Translations under genes and position numbers: made by a program
NCBI GenBank assembly: GCA_944354125.1
Contig: CALVPT010000007.1
Coordinates: 1-64,000, forward strand
Length of the DNA stretch: 64,000 nucleotides
Origin: an uncultured Clostridia bacterium
GTDB taxonomy: Bacteria > Bacillota > Clostridia > Christensenellales > Borkfalkiaceae
Direction of reading: 5' to 3'
In this document: piece after piece, positions 17,501 to 26,473 of the stretch
Numbering within the stretch: position 1 is the stretch's first letter
How the letters are laid out: each line of letters starts with the position of its first letter
The notes under the pieces: generated by a model
Told to the model about the DNA's origin: nothing
Seen by the model: the letters and a program-made list of their open reading frames with translations, nothing else
Database searches by the model: none

Positions 17501-20218
17501 GAGCGTCCTGACAATGGATATCAGCCCTTCGAGCTTTTTCTGCGTGAACGTGCTTATCTTCTGCCCGAACGTGTCGAGGAAGAGCGCGAGATAGTTTTTG
17601 AGGTGCTTGAGTTCAGCCACCACGACTTCGGAGGCGAACATTACGGCGCGCTTAGCCGTTTCGTCGCACTCGGTCATGTTGACGTTTGCAAACGGCGAGC
17701 GGTATACTCCGCCGCATTCCTTTGCCGCCGCCTGCGCGGAGAGCAGCATATTCTCGTACTCGGCGAGTTTTTTGTCGGTCAGGTTGTCGTAGAAGGTCGA
17801 CTCTATGTTGACGAGTTCGGGCGCGGTGGCGTTTGCAAGGTAATTTACAATGCCCTCGTAGACGGATACGCCCAGTCCCCTCTTCTTGTGCAGCGCAGTA
17901 AGCGGACGGGAAAGGGTCTGCCTGTAACCGACAATCCTTTCGGCGTCCTGCGCGAACTGGGCATTGTCGTACTCGTCCTTGAGCGACAGCGTATTTTCTA
18001 TGCTGCGCACAATTTCCGCCTTGTCCACAGTCTTGCCACTGTGCAGCTCGAGGCAGAATTCGCCTATGCCTATCTCGTTGAGTCGCTTTTTGACTACCTT
18101 TATCGCCGCCTGTTTTTCGGCGACGAAGAGCACCGTCTTGCCCGATGCCAAGGCGTTTGCGATTATGTTGGTTATAGTCTGGCTCTTGCCCGTTCCGGGA
18201 GGGCCGTGAAGCACGAACGAAGTGCCCTTCTGCGCCTCGGCTATCGCCGAATACTGCGAGGAATCGCAGGTGAGGGGCATGAGCACGGCGTCGGGAGGAG
18301 CGGTATCCTCGTCCTCGGCGCACAGCTTGTTGTCGGGGAATTTATTGGTATTTGTAAGCAGGCTTAAGATGACGGGGTTCTGCCTGTATATCTTCATGTT
18401 GTCCTTGACGTCGCGCCACATTGCGTAGCCTGCAAAGGTAAACTGAGCGATATATGCGTCCTCGTGCACCAGCCAGCCCTGCATGTTGCTGGTCTTGGCG
18501 CGGAATACGGCAAAGACTTCGGACGGCGTAAGATTTTTTTCCTCCACGCCGCGGAGGTCTATGTCGAACTCGCTGTACAGGAACTCTATGAGGGTGTTGT
18601 TTACGGTGAACTCCTCGCCGGGTTCGACGATTATGCCCTGAGTCTTGGACTTCTTGAGATTGACGGGCAACAGCGCTATAGGCGCATACTTGTAATCCTT
18701 TTCGTCGCCGTGCTTCCACTTGAGAAAGCCTGCGGCGAGGAAGAGCGTATTTGCGCCGACCTCCTCCTGGGACGCCCTGCCCTTTCGTATGAGCGCGGAA
18801 ACAGACTCCTGCAGAGCAAAGTCGCCCGAATAGGAACGCACTATGCCCGACGACAGCTCTATCCTTATGAGCTCGGCAAGCGTGCGTATTTCGTTGCTGA
18901 CGCCGAAGAACGTGGCATTTTTGAGCTTGGTCTGGTTGGGCTGGATTGTCAGCTGTCCGCCCTCCTCCACCTTTGCAATCAGCTCGTTTATGTCGGTAAG
19001 AAGCAGATGAATTGCATCCTTGGCATACCTGAAGTTAAGAAGATTGTTCTTGACCGACAAGTCGAGGAGTCTGCGCTGCCAGTTGCGCTCCTTGGTGACC
19101 TTGCCGCCGAGCGCGAGCTTGTCGGCATCGATGAGCGACTGGGGCTTTGCCTCGTAGGAAAACTGAGTATCGCCCAGAATTTCGTAGTCGTTGCCCTTGC
19201 CCACCTTTATGGGCATGGGGAATATGCCGCCTATCCTGCACCTCTTTACGTCTATGCAGCAGTCGAAAAAGCCCTGCGAGAGCGACGACGCAAAGTGCGA
19301 GGCGGACGTTGTAAAGCTTGCGTGTTTGTGCGCGAAGAGGTCTTCGGCATCGATTATGGCGAGGTTATTTACGCCCGAGGAGATGTAGCGCTCGACTACG
19401 GAGATATCGTCCTGAAGGGGCGAGTTGAAACAGCTTTCGTACAGCCATACGCCCACGCCTATGTCGTTCTTGCCGACGACGAGCACGGGGTTGAACTTTG
19501 CCGCCTCCAGACAGGACGCCGCAAATATGGCTATGGCGAGCGGCGTCGCCTTCTTTTCGGCGACTATGTCCGCCAAGTTGCCGACCTTTACCGCGCCCGA
19601 ATAGTCGGAGCCGCAGTCCTCCCTCTCTATGTTGAGGTTTCTTATAGCCGAGAAGATGGACGCAAAGGCATACATGAGGGCGTTTTTATCGTTGCCCGCA
19701 TAGCCGCTCCACTCCTTGGAATATCCCCACGTCTTGAGCTGCAACCCTGCCTCCGCCAGCACTTTCTGACAGTCCGAAAGTTTAGGACGGACGAACGCCG
19801 CAAGCGTTTCGACGGTGTCCGAAAGTCCCGACCACTGTTCCATGGGAATGGCCTTTACCACCGTCTCGGGGGAGCATACGCTCGTCTTGCCGCAGGTCAC
19901 GGTGACAGTTACCGTGCAGTCCTCCGCCTCCTGCAGGTCGGCAAGGTACTTGGGGTTGAGAAGCGAGGGCGTCTTGACGTCGACGCTGCTCTCCGCGGGG
20001 AGCTGGTCGATGTTAATCTCGGCAGGCAGAATGAGCCCGTTGCTGCCCGTCACCTTTACCACTAAATTTTCAAGCGCGGTCTCTCCGCTGTTGAAGAGGC
20101 GGAAAGAGTTGAAAAGTGGCATTCGGTTGTAATATGTGGCGTATGACACGCAATTCAGAAGGTCGCCCTCTAAATTTATTGCCTCCGCCTGATGTACTGA
20201 TTTTCTGTTTGCCGCCAT
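14585..20218 (-). CDS. DUF4011-containing SF1 helicase with Vsr-like nuclease region (Hhe-like)
   Basis: A 1,877-residue protein. Around residues 370-480 lies the DUF4011-type segment (RNWQRRLLDLSVKNNLLNFR). The helicase core has Walker A GPPGTGKS at ~672-679, Walker B VFDEASQ with D1292/E1293, a HYRSKHESLI motif (~1362), VQGDERDVILFS (~1487) and NVAASRAREE (~1530). A long insert separates motifs I and II. A Vsr/MTES_1575-like nuclease fold follows (VGVSDFKIDIGVID, D~1612; VLCDG, ~1628), then a DUF3320-like C-terminus. ATG 20218 with AGAGGA is preferred to the GTG at 20248. This architecture matches the single-gene Hhe defence system; the position beside comEC also allows a DNA-processing role. 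Confidence 0.85.
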   Translation of the reverse strand: MAANRKSVHQAEAINLEGDLLNCVSYATYYNRMPLFNSFRLFNSGETALENLVVKVTGSNGLILPAEINIDQLPAESSVDVKTPSLLNPKYLADLQEAEDCTVTVTVTCGKTSVCSPETVVKAIPMEQWSGLSDTVETLAAFVRPKLSDCQKVLAEAGLQLKTWGYSKEWSGYAGNDKNALMYAFASIFSAIRNLNIEREDCGSDYSGAVKVGNLADIVAEKKATPLAIAIFAASCLEAAKFNPVLVVGKNDIGVGVWLYESCFNSPLQDDISVVERYISSGVNNLAIIDAEDLFAHKHASFTTSASHFASSLSQGFFDCCIDVKRCRIGGIFPMPIKVGKGNDYEILGDTQFSYEAKPQSLIDADKLALGGKVTKERNWQRRLLDLSVKNNLLNFRYAKDAIHLLLTDINELIAKVEEGGQLTIQPNQTKLKNATFFGVSNEIRTLAELIRIELSSGIVRSYSGDFALQESVSALIRKGRASQEEVGANTLFLAAGFLKWKHGDEKDYKYAPIALLPVNLKKSKTQGIIVEPGEEFTVNNTLIEFLYSEFDIDLRGVEEKNLTPSEVFAVFRAKTSNMQGWLVHEDAYIAQFTFAGYAMWRDVKDNMKIYRQNPVILSLLTNTNKFPDNKLCAEDEDTAPPDAVLMPLTCDSSQYSAIAEAQKGTSFVLHGPPGTGKSQTITNIIANALASGKTVLFVAEKQAAIKVVKKRLNEIGIGEFCLELHSGKTVDKAEIVRSIENTLSLKDEYDNAQFAQDAERIVGYRQTLSRPLTALHKKRGLGVSVYEGIVNYLANATAPELVNIESTFYDNLTDKKLAEYENMLLSAQAAAKECGGVYRSPFANVNMTECDETAKRAVMFASEVVVAELKHLKNYLALFLDTFGQKISTFTQKKLEGLISIVRTLKSGALSEFFACDERDFYIFFNANLSYDRDVKRWMTRFKSLVDISKFADGLEEEIELCGGDYLSSRNLTVIVKRISRVAKTPLKQGEELEWVKLALAIEEDRRNIFEYTDLAAEFTGITGGISDRKREDFLRPLYEFHELCGSVFMDYNADSFNSACARANDGHLTPLYNGLLSAARSFDESCNFFAKTVKLDKNEIADLDIYDYYFAKCSALIDNIDMLPAWCMYKKTAAKLDSCGLTFITDALESGQISGEKILSAFRKNVYRNFVQKNIPADPRLAGFSATVMDETASNFSLVLEDFMRVTRLKIRHELISRLPDEGTEGPLALELMSFRRQTKANLRGLNIRNLIGEIPELLKIVAPCMLMSPFTVSQYLPAVCDLFDMVVFDEASQMPTCEAVPSLARGKSAIVVGDPKQMPPTSFFMSVGADEDNPEAEDLESVLDDCLALGMPEKHLTWHYRSKHESLIAFSNIMYYSSKLCTFPSPDALDSKVTLRYIENGVYQRGGSKCNREEAEALVAEVIRRLSDKELSRSSIGIVTFSMPQQVYIEKMLNKAISDRGLDDAAYDREEPVFVKNLENVQGDERDVILFSVCYGPDTLGKISLNFGPLNQLGGWRRLNVAASRAREEMIVFSSMRYSMIDLSRTTSRGVAGLKAFLEFAEKGRTGLATPSDEVIINRKGIGRYVAKELASYGYECRCDVGVSDFKIDIGVIDPKNKHNFILAVLCDGSTNFSIKDKFVMQVNTLKRNNWNVIRLYSVNFFNNPKREIKKIKDYLDKLTSSKQEVSSSYRRVYKAAKVEVSQADASAVLGGSLDAELIRTIKAVVSAEEPISEPFLIKRVLSLYGITKFGVRLEGKILSLIPACGLKSMAMLGTNHYYRTDKAVTFEKYRVEEGTSVRTSDADYSPFDTIALTRAILHENVSLYRDELISAICAHFKAGKVTDKLYNRFSAAIDEGISRGMFIRSVSDRISLR

Positions 20219-20319
20219 TTGTTCCTCTTTTCTATGTATAATTCTCACTATAAATTATACTACTTAAGTACACATATTTCAATATTTTGTACGCTCTATT
20301 TATTGACAAATTTGCAATT

Positions 20320-20347
20320 AAAAAACGGCTTTTACCCGAAAAGCCGT
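20320..20347 (-). terminator. Terminator of the ABC-2 exporter operon
   Basis: ACGGCTTTT (20347-20339) and AAAAGCCGT (20333-20325) form the stem, followed by six Ts on the minus strand. Between it and the permease stop lie two copies of GCGTAGCGCA. Confidence 0.88.
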
Positions 20348-20418
20348 CTTTGATTGAGTTGAGCTGACGCATCCTGAATGCGTAGCGCAGCGTTATTTTC
20401 AGCACGCGCGTAGCGCAA

Positions 20419-21453
20419 TTATTTATCCTTATGGGCGTCGGGCTTGGTTGCCTTTGCTATCTTTTTGCCCATCTCGCCTATGACCGAAGTAAGCTTTTTG
20501 CCCGTAATGAGATTGAGCACCACCAAAAGCACGGTAAACCCTGCTATTATTCCCGACTGAATTTCGGGAGTGAGCGACATTCCGAAAAATTCGAGGTTAT
20601 ACCCGAAGTTGCCCGTAAGCCCCTCTATTATCGCCTGACCGTTCTGGGGGTCGAGCCCTACGATATATCCGCTCGCCTCGGATATGGGGGTCGCGAGGAA
20701 GGCATATCTGAACAGCGAACAGCAATACGTGCCCGGAATGAAACAGCATACGTTCTGCACGGCGGCAGGCATCATGTAGAAGGGCATGTATGCACCTATC
20801 AGAAAGCCTATCGCCGAGGAGAATACCGTGAGAATGCTGACCATGGTCATGTCCTTGGATACGAACGAACAGATAAATACCGTGAAGAGCACGGAATTTA
20901 CCGTAGAGTACAAAAGCACGCCGAGTATGGTGAGAACGTCGACGAAATTGAGCCAGAACTCGCCGAGGCAGGCGAGATAGATGAAGCACACTATGAGGAA
21001 AATGAAGCTGACTATGAGCGTGACGACAAAGCTGTATACGAAATAGCTTATAATCAGCACCGTGTTGCTTACGGGCGAGGACGCAAAGTCGCGGTTTATG
21101 CCGTTTTCCTTGTCAGCGACTATTATGTTATTGGTCTGCAGGGAAACGGTCAGCGTGGAGAACGCCATTATGCCCGAAAGCATCCAGCTGTCGAGTATTG
21201 CGCCGACGTACTTATTGACCTGCGTATTGCCCGACGGGTCGAAATTTTTGAGTTCGTCTATAGTACTGTCGCTGAACACGTCCTTGACGGTCAGAAGCTC
21301 CAGATTGCGCAGAAAGAAGATATAGATTACAAAGACTATGAAGGGCACCATTAAGGTGAAGAACACCCTCATTCTGTTGTTGAAGAACACCAGAAGATGG
21401 CGCTTGGTGAGCTTGCCGAGCTGTTCGAAATAGTTCTGTTTAACGGACTGCAT
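20419..21453 (-). CDS. ABC-2 type transporter permease
   Basis: Membrane subunit of an ABC exporter of the DrrB class. One helix near residues 25-50, a large extracytoplasmic loop, then five helices clustered between ~100 and 330, including the ABC-2 block with SPVSNTVLIISYFVYSF. The reading frame allows a GTG at 21465, but that codon abuts GGAGG with no spacing, so the ATG at 21453 is preferred (344 residues). It overlaps the ATPase gene by 14 bases. Substrate unknown; such pairs export drugs, peptides or lipids. Confidence 0.85.
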   Translation of the reverse strand: MQSVKQNYFEQLGKLTKRHLLVFFNNRMRVFFTLMVPFIVFVIYIFFLRNLELLTVKDVFSDSTIDELKNFDPSGNTQVNKYVGAILDSWMLSGIMAFSTLTVSLQTNNIIVADKENGINRDFASSPVSNTVLIISYFVYSFVVTLIVSFIFLIVCFIYLACLGEFWLNFVDVLTILGVLLYSTVNSVLFTVFICSFVSKDMTMVSILTVFSSAIGFLIGAYMPFYMMPAAVQNVCCFIPGTYCCSLFRYAFLATPISEASGYIVGLDPQNGQAIIEGLTGNFGYNLEFFGMSLTPEIQSGIIAGFTVLLVVLNLITGKKLTSVIGEMGKKIAKATKPDAHKDK

Positions 21454-22414
21454 CGTGGCCGTCACCTCCCGAAAGTTTTATGTCTCTGCCCGTAACGGTC
21501 AGGAATACGTCGTCCATGTTGCCCTTGACTATCTCCATATCCGTTATGAACCTGTCGTACGCCGATATAATCCGCTTGGCATCGGCGGTGTCCTTTATGT
21601 TTATCCTGTATGCGCCGACGGCCTCGTCATATCTGAAGCCCTCGCCGCCCTCCGTCATCGCGGTCTCAAATTCGCCGCTTTTGGGCATATATGCTATGAT
21701 TACGTCGTGCGAATAGCTGTTCTTGAGCTCGTTGGGCGTACCCCTTGCAATGATGTGTCCCTTGTCCATTATTACGACGTCCATCGCCTTTTCCGCCTCC
21801 TCGAGGTAGTGCGTGGTGAGGAACACCGTCATGCCCGTCTCCTTTCTTATCCTGTCGATGAGCGACCACACGTTGAGCCTCGTCTTGGGGTCGAGCCCCG
21901 TCGTCGGCTCGTCTAAAATGAGGAGCTTGGGTCTGTGCGCCATGGCCCTTGCTATGTCCACCCTTCTCACCTGTCCGCCCGAAAGAGTGCGGACGGGCTT
22001 GCCGAGTATGGGCTCGAGTTCGAGAAGGCGCACTATGTCGGCTATGTTCTGCCGCTGTTCCTCCTTGGATATGCCGTAAAACGCCGTCCTTATTTCAAGG
22101 TTCTGCCTGACCGTCAGATCTTTGTCGAGCACGCTCGACTGAAAGACTATGCCTATATCCCTCTTTATGGCCACGCTGTCCGTGTCGAGGTCGTTGCCGT
22201 CGACGTATATCTTGCCGCTATCCTTGGCAAGTATGGAACAGATTATGTTTATCGTCGTCGACTTGCCCGCGCCGTTCACGCCCAGAAAGGCGAACAGCGA
22301 ACCCTTATCGACGGCGAATGATATGTCGTCCACCGCCCTTGTTCCGCCCGGATAGGTCTTTACGAGGTGTTCTATTCTGATGGCATAATCGCCCTGCTTG
22401 ATTGTATCGGTCAT
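21440..22414 (-). CDS. ABC transporter ATP-binding protein (DrrA-like)
   Basis: Energises the permease encoded immediately downstream. Walker A GVNGAGKST (~45-53), Q-loop FQSSVLD, signature LSGGQVRRVDIARAM (~145), Walker B LLILDEPTTGLD and the H-switch TTHYLEEAE are all present; the C-terminal ~80 residues form the accessory domain seen in DrrA-type proteins. CGGAGA precedes the ATG. The glycosyltransferase gene lies 38 bases upstream with no terminator between, so all three may be cotranscribed. Confidence 0.92.
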   Translation of the reverse strand: MTDTIKQGDYAIRIEHLVKTYPGGTRAVDDISFAVDKGSLFAFLGVNGAGKSTTINIICSILAKDSGKIYVDGNDLDTDSVAIKRDIGIVFQSSVLDKDLTVRQNLEIRTAFYGISKEEQRQNIADIVRLLELEPILGKPVRTLSGGQVRRVDIARAMAHRPKLLILDEPTTGLDPKTRLNVWSLIDRIRKETGMTVFLTTHYLEEAEKAMDVVIMDKGHIIARGTPNELKNSYSHDVIIAYMPKSGEFETAMTEGGEGFRYDEAVGAYRINIKDTADAKRIISAYDRFITDMEIVKGNMDDVFLTVTGRDIKLSGGDGHDAVR

Positions 22415-22452
22415 CAGTATCTCCGAAAAAATTTATTGACGTAACTTGTGAT

Positions 22453-23772
22453 TTACCGCGCGTCCGACGCGCCGTCCGTATTGCGCTTTGCCTTGCCCCA
22501 CGCGGGCTTCGACATGGTGCCTATGAATATCGTCACCGAATAGAGTATGAGGAAGAACGGGAACAGAAAGACTGCCGAAATGAGTTCCCTGCGGTTCTTG
22601 GCTCCCAGCTTTTTGTAGTCGGTTATGACCAGGAAGAGCGCCTGCAGATAGCCGAACAGCACGAAAAGCCCCAAAAGCACGCACGCCATTATTATTACCG
22701 TATTCCACAGCACGGAATAGTAATATTGCTGGGAATACAGCGAAAGCTCCATGCCCCCGTATGCCGCAAAGCCGAGGTACAGGAAGTTATACACGTAAAA
22801 GAGCGGAATCCACGTCGCCACAATCGCCGTTATGAATACGAAGGCATAGGTCAGGCATACCTCCATATAGGAAAAATTTCCCGTAGCGAAGAATCTGCCG
22901 AACATCTTCATGAACTTGGGCTTGAGAAGGCTGACGCTGCCGCTGCCTATGCGCTTGTTGCGGTTGTATGTATCCCTGAGCGACGAGGGCATATCCTCGT
23001 AGACTATCGCGTCCTCCACGAAGTGCCCCTTGTATCCGTCGAACAGCCTGTTTATGAAGTACTCCGCGTCCTCTGATATGCTGGTACAGTCGTATCCGCC
23101 CGTCGCCCTGAGCATGCGCATGCTCATCATGGCGCCGCTGCCGTTGACGTGGGCGGCGAGATGCAATCTCTCCCTCACTCTGCTGCCGAAGCGCGAATCG
23201 AACACGTAGAACATCGCGCACGCCTTGGTGAAAAAGCTCTGCGAAGCGTTTCTCGCCCCCTCGTAGGGACGGGCAAAGTCTACGCCTGCCTGATATGCGT
23301 CGTTCATCAGCGAAGCAAACTCGGCATTTACGTGGTTGTCCGCATCCAGACGGAGCACGATATCGTACTTATCGAGCGACATCAGATAGTCCAGCCCGTA
23401 TTTAAGCGGATATGCCGCCCTGTGATGTTCGGGGTCGGGGTCGTTATGTATGAGCACCTTTGCGCCGGCCTTTTCCGCCAGCTCCGCCGTCCTGTCCGTG
23501 CAGTTGTCCGCAACGACGTACACGTCGTACATGTCCTTGGGATACTGCTGGTTTTCGAGGAGGTCCTTTACGGTGTCATAGATTACGGGTTCCTCGTTGT
23601 TGGCGGCGATGAGAAAGGCAATGCGCCCCTTTTTGTCGCTCTTTTTCCACGTCTTTTTGGGCAGGAAAAACAGAAGTACATACAGTACCTGCAATAAAAG
23701 CGGTATTGCGATTATGATGAGCACGACATAGTTGATTATGCTCAGTACGCGGTAAAGTATTTCATGCCACAT
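22453..23772 (-). CDS. Membrane-anchored family 2 glycosyltransferase
   Basis: Polymerising-type GT2 enzyme that would transfer sugar residues at the inner membrane face. One or two N-terminal helices, then the GT-A domain with FLIAANNEEPVI, VVADNCTDRT, the metal-binding DAD in LRLDADNH (~125), GSGAMMSMR, the SEDAEYF acceptor-base motif (ED) and an R-rich segment NRNKRIGSG in place of the QxxRW of cellulose synthases. Four to five C-terminal helices follow. A longer frame starts at 23808; GGGGGA before ATG 23772 decides the start (439 residues). Substrate and product unknown. Confidence 0.88.
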   Translation of the reverse strand: MWHEILYRVLSIINYVVLIIIAIPLLLQVLYVLLFFLPKKTWKKSDKKGRIAFLIAANNEEPVIYDTVKDLLENQQYPKDMYDVYVVADNCTDRTAELAEKAGAKVLIHNDPDPEHHRAAYPLKYGLDYLMSLDKYDIVLRLDADNHVNAEFASLMNDAYQAGVDFARPYEGARNASQSFFTKACAMFYVFDSRFGSRVRERLHLAAHVNGSGAMMSMRMLRATGGYDCTSISEDAEYFINRLFDGYKGHFVEDAIVYEDMPSSLRDTYNRNKRIGSGSVSLLKPKFMKMFGRFFATGNFSYMEVCLTYAFVFITAIVATWIPLFYVYNFLYLGFAAYGGMELSLYSQQYYYSVLWNTVIIMACVLLGLFVLFGYLQALFLVITDYKKLGAKNRRELISAVFLFPFFLILYSVTIFIGTMSKPAWGKAKRNTDGASDAR

Positions 23773-23809
23773 AGGTATTTCCCCCGTTCGGATAATGGCT
23801 GTTGTCAAA

Positions 23810-23838
23810 ATTTTATCATAATGACAGGCTTTTGTCTA
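23810..23838 (-). promoter_or_regulatory. Promoter of the glycosyltransferase-ABC exporter genes
   Basis: TAGACA (23838-23833), 17-base spacer, TAAAAT (23815-23810) on the minus strand, about 38 bases before the ATG at 23772. Confidence 0.65.
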
Positions 23839-23877
23839 CTCGTTGGCGCTGTCGCAGGGTGAAAATTTGTGAAAGCT

Positions 23878-26250
23878 CTATTCACTTACCACGGCAAGGT
23901 CCTTCAATGCTCTTGTATATGCAATATATTTTTCGTTTTCGGACATATCCCCGTCGGCGACGGCGACCGCCGAAAATTCGAGTCCCTTGCTCTCGTATAC
24001 GGTCAGAATGTTTATCTTTTCCTTGGATATTCTGCCGCTCAGCCTTACGACGTTGTACGCCTTGCGCGTGAATTTTTCGAGGTTTGCCTCCGAAGTGATG
24101 ACCGCCCTCAGACCCTTTTTGTCGGCGAGGAAGGAGGCTATGCCCCTGGAATTTATGCGCTTTACCTCCTCTCCGCCCAGACCTATCGCCTGCATGGCTA
24201 TGTGCAGATTTTCGGACACGAAGCCGACAATCTGGTTGGTGTTCCTGTAGTTGAGATTGAGCTCGTACACGGGATAGCCCAGCTGCGCCCAGTCGCCTAT
24301 GCCCCTGTACGGCGTTATGTTCTGCTTAAGATCGCCGAACACGTTGAAGCACGCGCCCGAGTTGACGCGCCTGAGTATTTCGTATTCGTAGGGCGAGATG
24401 TCCTGCGCCTCGTCGACGAACACGAAGGAATATGCAGGGGTCAACGGGAAGCCCAGCTCGCTGAGCACGAGGCAGAGCGCATATGCGTCCCCCCTTATGA
24501 GCCTGTCGGTCGGCGCGCCGTACCTTGTCTTTGCGCCACGCACCGCCTCGCGGTAGAAAAAGCGCGCAAGGTCGAGCGGCGTTTCGCACTTGCCTATCTT
24601 TACGAAATAGCTTTCGCCCTTCATTACCGAGTACATGTCTACCGTGGGCGCAAAGCCGTACGATATGCCTTCGACGAGGGATATTGCCGCACCAATTTCA
24701 ATTTTCAGCGCCTCGCGCTTTTCTATCCTGTCGGCATAGACGAGCACCGTCTTGTCGCCGATATGCTGCTTATACCTCTTTAAATCGGCTATTTCCCTGT
24801 CCACCGTGACGCTGAGTTTTTCCAGGTCTTCCGACGCGCCCCTGCATATCTTTTCGGCATTTGCCGAGATAAAGCGCAGAGACTTGTAGAAGGACAACAG
24901 CTGCTTGAAGAAATAATATTTGCCGTCCATGCGCGCATCGGAATTGTTTATGGAGAGAAATTCCATGACGTCGAGCACGCAGTTGAAGAGCGCGCGCATC
25001 TGCTTGGTATAGAACAGTCCGCCGTCCTTCTTTTCCTTGATTTCGCCGAGCACGCACCGCCTGACCCTGAGGCTGGCGTTCTTGAGTTTTTCGTACGACG
25101 CCACGCTGTCGCCGAGCGAGGAGAGCACGTTTTCGACGAACCCGTCCCCCTCCGAAGGTATCATGCCGCGCACGGCGGAGTATATCCTGTCCAGCTTTTT
25201 GCGTATGTCGCCGACAAACTTTGCCGAATACAGATATCTGAGATATTCTGCAGGAATGGGCGCAAAGACGTCAATCTTTCCGTCGAGGTCGACGCCCGCG
25301 CTCTTGAGAAGGCGTATGAAGTATTCCTCCAGCGTCATGGTCCTGACCCTCTCGAGCTCGAGGATTTTGGCGAGCTCGTCTATGAAGGCGTTGAAGCTCG
25401 TCGACGGCGTTATGACTATGACTCCCGAAGGCTTTATCTCCTCGTTGTTGTACATGAGGTAGCTCAGCCTGTGCAGAAGTATCATCGTCTTGCCGCTGCC
25501 TGCAACTCCCTGCACTACCATTTCGGCGCGCTCGGGGGCGGTTATAATCTCGTACTGCTTTTCCTGTATGGTCTCGATTATGTCGCAGATTTCGTCCTTT
25601 TCCTTGCGCGATTGCAGAATCTCCTTCAAAAAGGGGTCAAAGACGACTGATGCGTCCCTGCCTGCAATCTCCTCCTTGGTGAGGTTGTCGCCGACGGACA
25701 GGTACTCGTTTTTGAAGTCCTCGAGCCTGCCGTTGTGCGTGCGCAGCGAACGGCGCAGAACGAGCTTGTAGTTGAATTGGTTTATGGAGAAGGCCAGCTT
25801 GCTCTTCTGATAGTAACGCCTTGCAAGCGGCGCGCGCCAGTCGACTATCTCCAGCCCTTCGTCGCCGTGCTTGCCGATATAGTAGCTGTTGTAGCCGTCC
25901 TTGTCGTCCTCCAGATCCATTCGCGCGAAATAGGTCTCCTCGAAGAAACACTTGTAAGAAAGCCTCTTCTGCGTGCACGACGAAATGAGCGCATCGAGCT
26001 CGAGCACCCTTTTGTACTTTTCCGCATCGTAGTCGGACGAGGCGGTAAGCGCCGCCTTTTCCGCCTCCGCGTCCTTTATGGCGCGCGTTAGCTTTCCGAC
26101 ATACATAATCTTGAGCATTGCAAGCACCGCGGCGAGGTGCTTTTCCTCCCACTGCCGCTGTTTATCTTCGTCAAGAAGGTCGAGATAGAACTGCTTGTCC
26201 GGCTCCTTATGCGGATTTATTAAATTCCTGAGTTCGTTGATGTCTGCCAT
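23878..26250 (-). CDS. helD: HelD-like UvrD/Rep superfamily ATPase (RNA polymerase recycling factor)
   Basis: HelD proteins bind RNA polymerase and release stalled complexes using ATP. This 790-residue protein has the HelD-type N-terminal coiled-coil region (~20-100), a YIGKHGDEGLEIVDWRAP segment and the interrupted SF1 helicase core: Walker A GVAGSGKT (~248-255), Walker B VFVDEAQDI (~600), NLNYRNTNQI and a C-terminal TVYESKGLEF/YIAYTRAL pair. That layout is HelD rather than UvrD/PcrA. A TTGCAT-18-TATACT promoter is readable upstream near 26267-26297, but no clear ribosome binding site precedes the ATG. Confidence 0.85.
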   Translation of the reverse strand: MADINELRNLINPHKEPDKQFYLDLLDEDKQRQWEEKHLAAVLAMLKIMYVGKLTRAIKDAEAEKAALTASSDYDAEKYKRVLELDALISSCTQKRLSYKCFFEETYFARMDLEDDKDGYNSYYIGKHGDEGLEIVDWRAPLARRYYQKSKLAFSINQFNYKLVLRRSLRTHNGRLEDFKNEYLSVGDNLTKEEIAGRDASVVFDPFLKEILQSRKEKDEICDIIETIQEKQYEIITAPERAEMVVQGVAGSGKTMILLHRLSYLMYNNEEIKPSGVIVITPSTSFNAFIDELAKILELERVRTMTLEEYFIRLLKSAGVDLDGKIDVFAPIPAEYLRYLYSAKFVGDIRKKLDRIYSAVRGMIPSEGDGFVENVLSSLGDSVASYEKLKNASLRVRRCVLGEIKEKKDGGLFYTKQMRALFNCVLDVMEFLSINNSDARMDGKYYFFKQLLSFYKSLRFISANAEKICRGASEDLEKLSVTVDREIADLKRYKQHIGDKTVLVYADRIEKREALKIEIGAAISLVEGISYGFAPTVDMYSVMKGESYFVKIGKCETPLDLARFFYREAVRGAKTRYGAPTDRLIRGDAYALCLVLSELGFPLTPAYSFVFVDEAQDISPYEYEILRRVNSGACFNVFGDLKQNITPYRGIGDWAQLGYPVYELNLNYRNTNQIVGFVSENLHIAMQAIGLGGEEVKRINSRGIASFLADKKGLRAVITSEANLEKFTRKAYNVVRLSGRISKEKINILTVYESKGLEFSAVAVADGDMSENEKYIAYTRALKDLAVVSE

Positions 26251-26411
26251 AAAAGATATATCGAATTATAAGTATAACACCGCTCGGCAAAAAATGCAAG
26301 CTTAACGCGACATTTGAGCTTAAAGTGCTAACTTTGCGTAGTATATGTGCAATTTTTATGCCTCAAACCGTGCAGTTTTATCTGGATTTTTGACACTTTT
26401 TACAGACACAA

Positions 26412-26443
26412 GAAAAAGAGCTCCGCGTGAGGGGCTCTTTTTC
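26412..26443 (-). terminator. Terminator of the guaBA genes
   Basis: AAAAAGAGC and GCTCTTTTT arms with an inner CCCC/GG-rich loop, T tract on the minus strand. The remaining 26,251-26,411 interval holds only the HelD promoter region and AT-rich sequence. Confidence 0.88.
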
Positions 26444-26473
26444 CCTGCCGCGAAGCTCTTTGAATTTATTATA

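Noticed and set aside
18464..20065. A 533-codon open frame antisense to the DUF4011 helicase gene
   Set aside because: It lies wholly opposite a gene with clear domains, has no promoter or ribosome site and no recognisable protein features; such frames follow from the codon bias of the real strand.
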